64,000 bases of DNA, from the NCBI GenBank assembly GCA_949372875.1, contig CASIAW010000011.1:32627-96626 (forward strand), read 5' to 3'. The notes beneath the pieces were generated by a model. The model was not told the origin of the DNA. It did no database searches and worked only from the letters and a program-made list of their open reading frames with translations. The translations under genes were made by a program, and so were the position numbers. Positions 53,629-60,940 of this stretch are shown here, piece by piece. How positions within the stretch are numbered: the stretch's first letter is position 1; each line of letters starts with the position of its first letter. Origin of the DNA: Candidatus Poseidoniaceae archaeon (GTDB lineage Archaea > Thermoplasmatota > Poseidoniia > Poseidoniales > Poseidoniaceae).

Positions 53629-54399
53629 ATGGAACATGAATTCAAAGGATATGCACTCGTTCTTCAAGATGGTGCTGACCCACTGACTACAGGTGGTGTG
53701 GCTGTTGCTGGTTTTACGACTGCAGGAATGGTAGGAGTCATCGCTGCATCTCACATTATCCAAACACTCAAACTCAAGCAACTGGGGACCGTTTTGAATG
53801 CCGAGTTTCCCGCAGTGGCTTTGATTCACAACGAAGTTCCAAAACATCCAGTCCGCGTCTATCAGGGTGATGGAATTGGGGTATTCACCTCGGAAATTCA
53901 ATTCAAGGATGAGCAAGATATCATGTTTGCTTCAACGGTTTTGGAATGGTTCACCCGTGGCGGTTTTGACCGCTTGATTATCATTGATGGTTTGGTTCAA
54001 TCCAGTAAAGATGTAGCAACAGGAGATTTGTTTGGCGTAGGCTCTTCCAAAATTGCACGTGACCGCCTCCGCCGAGCGGGAATTGAGCCCATTCAGCAAG
54101 GCATTGTTGCTGGAATCACAGGTTTCCTGCTTGGCGAAGGAGACCGCCTTGGAATTGATGTGACGGCCCTTCTAGCAGAAGCAAGCCCCATGTATCCCGA
54201 TGCTCGAGCTGCAGCCTTAGCAGTCGAAGCAGTAGCTGAATTAACCGGTATTGAAATCCCACTTAGTGAATTGCTTGAGAACGCGCAAAACATCGAAGAT
54301 AGCGTTCGAGAAGTTCTTGAAAATTCTCGAACCCTCTTGCCAGGCCCGGAATCAGATGTTATTGATGCAGACCTCGATCTTGACCCGTCATTTGGTTGA
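53629..54399 (+). CDS. PAC2-family proteasome assembly chaperone, paralogue 2
   Basis: A 256-residue PAC2 protein: AGFTTAGMVGVIAASHIIQT, LGTVLNAEFPAVALIHNEVP, GFDRLIIIDGLVQSSKD, GFLLGEGDRLGIDVTALLAE and MYPDARAAALAVEAVAELTG line up with the gene at 39974 and with archaeal homologues. PAC2 proteins help assemble the 20S proteasome. GGGGG lies before the ATG. Its 3' end overlaps the convergent trm1 gene by 12 bp. The two paralogues in one window may form a heterodimer, as PAC1-PAC2 do in eukaryotes; that is inference. Confidence 0.88.
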   Translation: MEHEFKGYALVLQDGADPLTTGGVAVAGFTTAGMVGVIAASHIIQTLKLKQLGTVLNAEFPAVALIHNEVPKHPVRVYQGDGIGVFTSEIQFKDEQDIMFASTVLEWFTRGGFDRLIIIDGLVQSSKDVATGDLFGVGSSKIARDRLRRAGIEPIQQGIVAGITGFLLGEGDRLGIDVTALLAEASPMYPDARAAALAVEAVAELTGIEIPLSELLENAQNIEDSVREVLENSRTLLPGPESDVIDADLDLDPSFG

Positions 54400-55851
54400 A
54401 GGAGACGTTTTGCGGACGTGCTTCAATACAGTTTCAAAAGGCGCGTCTGTAACAAGTAACGGTTCCAAGTCAGGGAGCCGTGCAGCACTGAAACCCTCTT
54501 GAAGAATACTGGCAATTAATTTCTCAATCTTCGGTGCCCCTCCAATGCCGGCCCATCGCGGCAATGAATCAAGGTTGAGTAACAGGTGTTCACGACTCAT
54601 CAAATCAGCAGCGTCAGAAATATATCGCACACTTCGCCTCAATTCTCGAGCAGAGTATTCAACGTCATCTTCGCTCCATTCCAAGCCTTGAAGTTTCATC
54701 TCTTCGAGTTCTTCGGCAGAAGGTTGGCACATCTCAAGTACTTTTTCTTCTGTCATACGCCCCGCTATTTCCTTATCCCAAAGAGGCCCTACCCACATTG
54801 GACCACTCGCTCGCTCGACTTGCTCAGGAGTAGGGTGTTGAACAAACCGGTAGGGCACATCTCCTTCTCGAACCCTCCACCCAATCATGTTGCCAATTCC
54901 ACTCGCCTTTTCGCGACTTGTCTTGATTAAACAAGAAATACGAACATGGTGTCCATCAAATAAAGCCATCAACGGAGTTACTGATTTATCGAGGCGTGCA
55001 GCAGTCGTGGCAACCGTTGCCAAGAGCAAACGAACAGCATCATCATGAGCATAGACGTCAACAATTCCTTTTGCACCGTATCTTCGGGCTTGGCTGGAAG
55101 CAGAGGAGCCCGTAAGAGCGGCTGTATCTGTTGCGGTGATTTCCAATACGCCAGTTCTTGATAGCCCTTGAAGAGCAGCATCAAGGAATTGAACCGGAGA
55201 GCCAAACGGATCAAGGTCAATCCACTGATAGCCCGATTCAATCATGGCTATTCGAGCGTCTTTGTTTCGAAAGTCTAACCCGTTGTTAAAGGCCTGTTCA
55301 GACACACTTCCATACCGGTCATCTTCGGGTTCATGTTCGATGGATTGAGCGGGCGGGTGCATAGAATGCGAGGCTCTAGCCCAATCCAAGGCGAATTGGT
55401 CCAAGTCATTTGCAGTAATTCTCAACCGTTGCTGGAGTGGTGCTGAAACTTCGTTTCGCCATCTTCGAATACGAACACCTGTTGCGCACAATGCGTCTAA
55501 GACTCGGATTGATTGGTCTGTTCGAACCAGCCAGTTGTGTTCCAGTGCATCGTTGAGCAACAGTACACTGCGTGTTCGTGCAGGTGCCATTGCAGGGTTG
55601 AGAAAACCTGGACCGGTCCTCTTGGCTGGACCACGTGGCATGTGGGTAGGTCGGGTTTGTTCATCCAAAAGATGTACGAGTGTGCGACCTTCAAGCCAGA
55701 GTTGTCCAGGCCATCCTTCTGGGTGATTGCCCTCTGCACCCTCATCGCCCATGACATGGCGTAGAACTTCCCCTTGAAGACCGCACCGCTTGTTTTTCGG
55801 CGAAAAGCCATCCTTTGCGATATCCACAGAAACACTTAGTTTACGCACCAA
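54388..55851 (-). CDS. trm1: tRNA (guanine-26-N2)-dimethyltransferase Trm1
   Basis: Up to 487 residues. Trm1 signatures are present: PGFLNPAMAPARTRSVLLLN near the N-terminus, the AdoMet loop VLDALCATGVRIRRW, ITANDLDQFALDWA, the catalytic-region IDLDPFGSPVQFLDAALQGL, and TDTAALTGSSASSQARRYG. The enzyme methylates G26 of many tRNAs in archaea and eukaryotes. The outer start is a TTG at 55851, with GTGs at 55848 and 55827 and an ATG at 55752 as other candidates; the N-terminus is therefore uncertain. A TATA-like box (55863-55868) is shared with the divergent gene at 55885. Confidence 0.92.
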   Translation of the reverse strand: MVRKLSVSVDIAKDGFSPKNKRCGLQGEVLRHVMGDEGAEGNHPEGWPGQLWLEGRTLVHLLDEQTRPTHMPRGPAKRTGPGFLNPAMAPARTRSVLLLNDALEHNWLVRTDQSIRVLDALCATGVRIRRWRNEVSAPLQQRLRITANDLDQFALDWARASHSMHPPAQSIEHEPEDDRYGSVSEQAFNNGLDFRNKDARIAMIESGYQWIDLDPFGSPVQFLDAALQGLSRTGVLEITATDTAALTGSSASSQARRYGAKGIVDVYAHDDAVRLLLATVATTAARLDKSVTPLMALFDGHHVRISCLIKTSREKASGIGNMIGWRVREGDVPYRFVQHPTPEQVERASGPMWVGPLWDKEIAGRMTEEKVLEMCQPSAEELEEMKLQGLEWSEDDVEYSARELRRSVRYISDAADLMSREHLLLNLDSLPRWAGIGGAPKIEKLIASILQEGFSAARLPDLEPLLVTDAPFETVLKHVRKTSPSTK

Positions 55852-55862
55852 CTGTTATGTGC

Positions 55863-55868
55863 TATAAG
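55863..55868. promoter_or_regulatory. TATA-like box in the trm1 / CD36-like divergent gap
   Basis: GCTATAAG at 55861-55868 lies about 20 bp before the ATG at 55885 and reads as CTTATAGC on the minus strand just upstream of trm1. In a gap of only 33 bp it could serve both genes. Confidence 0.35.
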
Positions 55869-55884
55869 TTGGCGTTGGACATTT

Positions 55885-58554
55885 ATGTCAATGATGACAA
55901 TGAAAACGATGCTTGCTACAGGACTTGTATGCTTACTGCTAAGTGGAGGGCTTTCTGTCCTTTCTACCGGTGGCGTAGAAGACGCAGTTCTTGAAGCGAC
56001 AGAGACCAAACCTTTGGATGATATTTGTGATAACTCCGATTGTACAGATATCAATCCGGATTGGTCTACCTCAACAACCGACCGAGACTTCTATGGGTGG
56101 AATTTGACAAATCCAACCGAAGTTGCAGCTGGTGCTGCACCTATTCACCAAAAGATTGGTCCAGTAACCTACACCATCACTTCTGACCGAACCTTCATCT
56201 CTCATGATTCGGATGCAGGAACAATCACCTATCACGAGAACACATCCTATGCGTGCTCAGTTGATACCAAAACACGTTGCGACGTTCAAATCACACAATT
56301 GAACATCGGTTTCACCCCACAAGTCATCGGTGCAACCGGAATGGCAATTAATGGAATCATGGACTTGACCAAGGTTGGATTCGCTGCACAAATGATCAAC
56401 CAAGACATGAACACTACACAAGCAGGAACTGCAACTGTCTCTGACCTTTGTGCAGCTGGTGGAATTTCTATCCCTTGCGATGGTGCAATGGGAATGAACT
56501 GGGCAATGGGCGCTTACGCAGCTTGGGCAGGCTCTCCAACTGGCCAAGGTATCATTGGACTGAATGCAGCTAGTGGCGACACCTTGCCAACTGCAGACTT
56601 CCCTGATGGCACCCTTGACATGGCAATGTCCAGCACAATGCATCCTGCCGACCCTGCATTCAACATCTCTCTTGAAAACCCACTTGGTGTTGTTGCCTTT
56701 ATGGGCCTCGGCGCTCCAGAAACCATGCTTTCTGATGTAACAGCAGACCCAGCGAACTCCACAGTTATGGCTCGAGCAACAACATACGGTTATGTTGCTA
56801 TGATGATGGTTGACCACGATATGAATGGCTCAACCGCAGATATTGCAGTGCCTGATATGGCTCAAACCTTTGTTCGAGACTGGGCTCTGTATGCGGCAAT
56901 TGGAACAAGTTTCGCCGGCTACGGCGGCGGTTCCGACTTTAACGCAAGCAACAACGACGACATCACAAGCCGACTTCACAACCTCTTGGGCGTTGACTTT
57001 GATGGTGCAAACGGCATTGCTCTCATGGTTGCAGGACACCTCACAGACACTCCAACTGGTTTGATTGCTACCAACGCTGACGGAACTGGCTTCGGTCTTG
57101 CAGCTTTCCTTACAATGGAAGTTCCTGACGCTATGGCTGCATTCAACCTCACTGTTGACCAATACACTGCAGTTGCTACTTGGGCTGGCGGATGGGCAAC
57201 CTCTGCTTCCTCTGCTCAACTCGGTCTTCTTGGCGGCGTAGGCACAATGAACGCTGAGCAATTTGTCAACCAAACCTTTGGTGGCATGAGTCCAGTCGGC
57301 GACCCTTACCTCACCAACTCCCTCAACATGGGTGGCGCATGGGGCGGTGGAATGATTCCAGGTCACGCTGATGCAGTACCAGTTTCAATCAACCAATCCC
57401 AAGCAGCGAACATCCTGTATGGCCCTCTTGGAATTACGACTCAAGCAGGTGCGACCCTCTTCATGTATGGAGAATTGAGCGGCATGACCCCTCCAGTGAA
57501 CCTGATGACCATGGAGGCTGCTGAGCCAATGCCATGGAATAACGTAACGATTGGAGCAATGTATGGGATTGACGCAAATGCTGCAGACGCATTGAGTTAC
57601 TTTGTAGCCTCACCAATCTTCGCTGATTTCGTCCCAGGCTTCTTGATGAGTTCCTTTGGAACCACACCTTATCTTACTCAAGAGTTCAACAACTGGTTGC
57701 TCGGATGGCACGACCCTGTGGTTGCTTTCCTCGCAACTGGAAACCCAATGGATATGACCGTTGGATGGACCAGTCTTGAATCCAATTCAACCTACTACGG
57801 ATCTGGCGGAATTGTCAGTGATACTGGAACTGATTACATGATTTGCACTGGAGAAAACTCCGATTGCGATAAAGGTGAGATGCTTGCAGTAGATGGAAGT
57901 TCATTCTTCTCTTGGAAGGACCCAGCAAAGACTGCCAACACATTCGGTCTTATCACTGCAGAATCTCGAATTGAAACCACTGGTGGTTTCTTGACCGGCT
58001 CAGGTGACCTCGTCGATCTCTCTGGATACGCTACTGCTGCAATCACATGCGATGGAACTTCAACTTTGAAGGACATTGCAGTTGATGATTGTTCAGCATC
58101 TCTTGACCCATTGACTCGCCCAATCCAAGCAAAACTCTTGGACACCGATACATTGCTTGATGCAATTCCTGGTGCTCTTCCTGTTTACTTTGGAAGCGAA
58201 GTGACTCTGCAAGCAGAACAACTCAGTGGCGCAATTATTGCAGGTTCTTCAGAATCAACCTTCTGGCTTGACATGCGACCTATTACTGACCAACACACTG
58301 CTCCAAATGCAAGCAACTTGCAAGCAGTGTTCTCGATTGAATCCAGTTCAGTTATTGGCGATGATGATGCAGAAACACTTGCATCCAGTGTCACGACCAA
58401 CCAAAAGGCATTGACTTACTGGACAAACTTCGACGTCCCAACTGACTTCCTTGCTCCACTGCTCTTGGCTTGGTGCGATTTTCGGATTGGGAATGGCAGC
58501 TGTAAAGTCAAAAGACGAATAATCGTCTCCATTGATTTTGATGCTGAACGGTAG
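55885..58554 (+). CDS. Secreted CD36 (scavenger receptor class B)-like protein, C-terminus apparently frameshifted
   Basis: 889 residues as read. After a signal/anchor helix (about 8-27) the region 65-120 resembles the N-terminal signature of CD36 proteins: DFYGWNLTNPTEV, then G..P...KIGPVTYT and DAGTITYHENTSY. Near residue 790, TFWLDMRPITDQ and then NLQAVFSIES resembles the late CD36 segment Y(L/F)DIEPITG...LQV. CD36 members span the membrane at both ends and bind lipids. Here the last 30 residues (after about 860) are out of character. Reading one base differently near 58468 gives a hydrophobic end, LGAIFGLGMAAVKSKDE, with a stop at 58520-58522. The middle is about 350 residues longer than in animal CD36. 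The family assignment is from my own reading. Confidence 0.65.
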   Translation: MSMMTMKTMLATGLVCLLLSGGLSVLSTGGVEDAVLEATETKPLDDICDNSDCTDINPDWSTSTTDRDFYGWNLTNPTEVAAGAAPIHQKIGPVTYTITSDRTFISHDSDAGTITYHENTSYACSVDTKTRCDVQITQLNIGFTPQVIGATGMAINGIMDLTKVGFAAQMINQDMNTTQAGTATVSDLCAAGGISIPCDGAMGMNWAMGAYAAWAGSPTGQGIIGLNAASGDTLPTADFPDGTLDMAMSSTMHPADPAFNISLENPLGVVAFMGLGAPETMLSDVTADPANSTVMARATTYGYVAMMMVDHDMNGSTADIAVPDMAQTFVRDWALYAAIGTSFAGYGGGSDFNASNNDDITSRLHNLLGVDFDGANGIALMVAGHLTDTPTGLIATNADGTGFGLAAFLTMEVPDAMAAFNLTVDQYTAVATWAGGWATSASSAQLGLLGGVGTMNAEQFVNQTFGGMSPVGDPYLTNSLNMGGAWGGGMIPGHADAVPVSINQSQAANILYGPLGITTQAGATLFMYGELSGMTPPVNLMTMEAAEPMPWNNVTIGAMYGIDANAADALSYFVASPIFADFVPGFLMSSFGTTPYLTQEFNNWLLGWHDPVVAFLATGNPMDMTVGWTSLESNSTYYGSGGIVSDTGTDYMICTGENSDCDKGEMLAVDGSSFFSWKDPAKTANTFGLITAESRIETTGGFLTGSGDLVDLSGYATAAITCDGTSTLKDIAVDDCSASLDPLTRPIQAKLLDTDTLLDAIPGALPVYFGSEVTLQAEQLSGAIIAGSSESTFWLDMRPITDQHTAPNASNLQAVFSIESSSVIGDDDAETLASSVTTNQKALTYWTNFDVPTDFLAPLLLAWCDFRIGNGSCKVKRRIIVSIDFDAER

Positions 58555-58571
58555 CATCTGAGTTTCAGATG
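58555..58571 (+). terminator. Hairpin after the CD36-like gene
   Basis: CATCTGA-GTT-TCAGATG, a perfect 7-bp stem with a 3-nt loop. It directly follows the annotated TAG stop and would lie 32 bp after the alternative stop at 58522. It has only a weak T-rich tail, so its role as a terminator is uncertain. Confidence 0.4.
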
Positions 58572-58591
58572 TTGCAGTTTGACTGATGAGT

Positions 58592-58610
58592 TCACACTTT
58601 AGTAGTGTGA
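58592..58610 (-). terminator. Hairpin over the purM stop codon
   Basis: TCACACT-TTAGT-AGTGTGA, a perfect 7-bp stem whose loop contains the purM stop codon (58599-58601). It lies in the convergent gap between the CD36-like gene and purM and may help end transcription on either strand. No long T-tract follows. Confidence 0.35.
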
Positions 58611-59723
58611 GAACTCGACGCCTTCAAGAGCGTGGCTGACCTTATGGCCTTGATTATGGACGTAACCAATGATTTGAGTACCAATCATTCGTTCGTTAAT
58701 CCAAGCACAGATTGTATCAGCATGCTTCTTTGAAACAGCGAGAATCATTCCGGTTCCCATGTTGAAGGTGCGATACATCTCCCGAGTTTCAATTCCGCCT
58801 ACTTCTTGCAACCAGTCGAACTCAGGGTGAGGCGTGAGTGGTGAATCAATATGCCAGCCTAAGGAGTCATGAAGCCGAAGAAGATTCGAGAGTCCTCCGC
58901 CAGTGACGTGGCATATGGCGCGAATGTCAGACAGTGCGAATTCAGATTCTGAGGATTCTGCATGCCGGAGCAAGTCAACGATTGGATCGCAATAAATCCG
59001 AGTTGGGTTGAGGAAGACTTCTCCAAGCGTGAATATCGAGTCATCATTGCCTCTGAAATGCATGACACTACGCCCGACACTGGCAACATTGAACGGTGCG
59101 TCATCAGTGTACTCGTGGCCAGTATGCTCCATGACACGACGAACCAGAGAGTAGCCATTTGAATGCACTCCAGATGAAGGCAGACCAATGAGAACATCAC
59201 CATCTTCCAAGTGCTCTCCAGTGATTGCATTTCCTTTCTTGACATATCCAAGAGCGGTTCCTGAAAGGTCGAGTTCCGTTACGATGCCTGGCAAGGATGC
59301 CGTTTCCCCACCTGCTAAGGTAACTCTTGCAAGTCTGCAAGCCTCGGCTAATGATGCTCCAAGGGCTGCATGAGTTTCAGGGTCTGGTTTCGGCACAGCA
59401 ACGTAATCGACAAACGCAATTGGTTCAGCACCTACGCACAATAAATCATTGACGTTCATGGCCATGCAGTCAATCCCGACTCCGCCCCATTGTTTGAGTA
59501 AAGATGCGATTTGTAACTTACTTCCAACCCCGTCGGTGGCAAGAGCGAGTAAAGAATCACCGAACTCGATAAGTCCACCAAATCCACCGGGTAAGTCGAC
59601 AGGTGCACCGGGCGTCCCTGCAGGTCTGCTTGAAGCGCTCAGTGAGGCGATAAGGGAAGCGACAGCAGAGCCTTCCAGGTCAATATCGACGCCTGCACTC
59701 GCATAGTCCATTGGCTCGGCCAT
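58599..59723 (-). CDS. purM: Phosphoribosylformylglycinamidine cyclo-ligase (AIR synthase)
   Basis: A 374-residue enzyme that makes aminoimidazole ribotide from FGAM with ATP in purine synthesis. Motifs: MDYASAGVDIDLEGSAVASL, LLALATDGVGSKLQIASLLK (the DGVGSK signature), GIDCMAMNVNDLLCVGAEPI, VTLAGGETASLPGI, GLPSSGVHSNGYSLVR, and ICHVTGGGLSNLLRL. All match PurM. I choose ATG 59723 (MAEPMDYASAG) because conservation starts there and GGTGG lies just upstream; the frame is open 51 codons further. It is the second gene after the esterase on the minus strand, with a 55-bp gap. Confidence 0.93.
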   Translation of the reverse strand: MAEPMDYASAGVDIDLEGSAVASLIASLSASSRPAGTPGAPVDLPGGFGGLIEFGDSLLALATDGVGSKLQIASLLKQWGGVGIDCMAMNVNDLLCVGAEPIAFVDYVAVPKPDPETHAALGASLAEACRLARVTLAGGETASLPGIVTELDLSGTALGYVKKGNAITGEHLEDGDVLIGLPSSGVHSNGYSLVRRVMEHTGHEYTDDAPFNVASVGRSVMHFRGNDDSIFTLGEVFLNPTRIYCDPIVDLLRHAESSESEFALSDIRAICHVTGGGLSNLLRLHDSLGWHIDSPLTPHPEFDWLQEVGGIETREMYRTFNMGTGMILAVSKKHADTICAWINERMIGTQIIGYVHNQGHKVSHALEGVEFSHY

Positions 59724-59778
59724 ACCACCTTCAAAAGAAGGCGTTTCAAGAACTAACCGCCTCCTCTCTTTGTAAAAA

Positions 59779-60801
59779 TTATGACAATGACTTTGATAAT
59801 TGAGCAAAACTTGTATCCAATCTGAAGTCAATTCCGGAATGCGTACCGTCAAACTCTTCCCATGTATGGTTGACATTCAATGCTTCAAGACGTTCGATGA
59901 ATTGACGACTTCCATACTGGATGTGATATTGATCTCGACTACCACAATCAATGAAGAAGTATTTCAATTTAGAAAGCCCCTCATGACCTGTTTCAACCAT
60001 TGTCAAGGGGTCAAAAGCCATCCAGCGAGACCATGCATCATTTTCAAGAACAGCAGTTTTTTCATTGAGAGGTAAAACAATTCCAAGCGGATTCCCATCA
60101 GATGGAGGTCTTGGGTCATAAGAAGCGGCCATTGCACAAATCATCAATGAATGGAAATCAGGACCTGAAAGAGATTTACAATTCCGAATATGTTCGACAT
60201 ACGAAGCGACACCGCCATATCGAGAAACATGCGTTATTGTTTCCGCAAAAGTAGGCATGAACATCGTCTCAAAGCCAACATCGCCGGAGTGGCAAGCCAC
60301 CCCATCCCAAACATGAGGCTGTAACATGGCATTCATCACTGCTCCGTACCCACCTGAAGATTTTCCAACTAACCCGAAGTTTCCGTTGGTTGAATATCGA
60401 GATTGAATGGCAGGTTTCAATGCCTCAGCCATCCAAGTTGACCACTTACCTAGAACGGGTGAATCAACGAATTGGTTTCCTCCAAGAGAGGTGAATGTAT
60501 CTGGCATGACCAGTATAACAGGGGACATTTCTCCAGTCGCTACCAAACGCTCATGACGCTGAGGCAGTGTTTCAGCGAATGCTTTCCACCCTGCTCGGGC
60601 ATGACCTGAAGAAGTAAACGGAGCTAAGTAAATCAAGACAGGTAAAGCTCCTCCTTGTAGCATAATCTCAACGCCTTCAGGCGAGATGTGAGTGAGTATC
60701 TCTCGTTCAGTAGGGTCGCCTAATCGATTATCGAGGAGGGAGGAATCAATCACCCATCGTTCTATTTGTCCGCGAACCGGCGAAAATGCATGCTTCGGCA
60801 T
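59779..60801 (-). CDS. Esterase D-like alpha/beta hydrolase
   Basis: A 340-residue alpha/beta hydrolase of the esterase D / enterochelin-esterase type. The nucleophile elbow is GKSSG (Ser148), preceded by the oxyanion-region strand PVLIYLAPFTSSG. The C-terminal FIDCGSRDQYHI and DGTHSGIDF segments probably supply the acid and the histidine. The substrate is unknown; family members cleave short acyl esters or siderophore esters. There is no signal peptide, so it is cytoplasmic. It starts at ATG 60801, divergent from mcm with a 139-bp gap, and precedes purM. Confidence 0.8.
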   Translation of the reverse strand: MPKHAFSPVRGQIERWVIDSSLLDNRLGDPTEREILTHISPEGVEIMLQGGALPVLIYLAPFTSSGHARAGWKAFAETLPQRHERLVATGEMSPVILVMPDTFTSLGGNQFVDSPVLGKWSTWMAEALKPAIQSRYSTNGNFGLVGKSSGGYGAVMNAMLQPHVWDGVACHSGDVGFETMFMPTFAETITHVSRYGGVASYVEHIRNCKSLSGPDFHSLMICAMAASYDPRPPSDGNPLGIVLPLNEKTAVLENDAWSRWMAFDPLTMVETGHEGLSKLKYFFIDCGSRDQYHIQYGSRQFIERLEALNVNHTWEEFDGTHSGIDFRLDTSFAQLSKSLS

Positions 60802-60908
60802 ACTTCAAGCGAAGGCCTTCCTCCTCATCTTATCTGCGGTCATGGCACATTGGCAGTGGACATCAATTTTCGTTGAAACCGATGACTGACAGCCCCGCGT
60901 TTCTCCAA

Positions 60909-60917
60909 TGGAAATAG
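60909..60917 (+). promoter_or_regulatory. TATA-like box before mcm
   Basis: The AT-rich stretch GGAAATAGGG, with its centre about 27 bp upstream of the mcm ATG at 60941, has the distance of the other TATA-like boxes in the window. The AAATAGGG core recurs before the genes at 13501 and 15483 in similar form. Confidence 0.35.
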
Positions 60918-60940
60918 GGGGGTAGGATTTTCGCGAGGTT

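Noticed and set aside
55885..58554. Reading the unusual C-terminus of the CD36-like gene as a genuine polar tail
   Set aside because: The +1 frame gives a well-formed membrane helix and charged end with a stop shortly after, which is unlikely by chance; kept as a frameshift finding.
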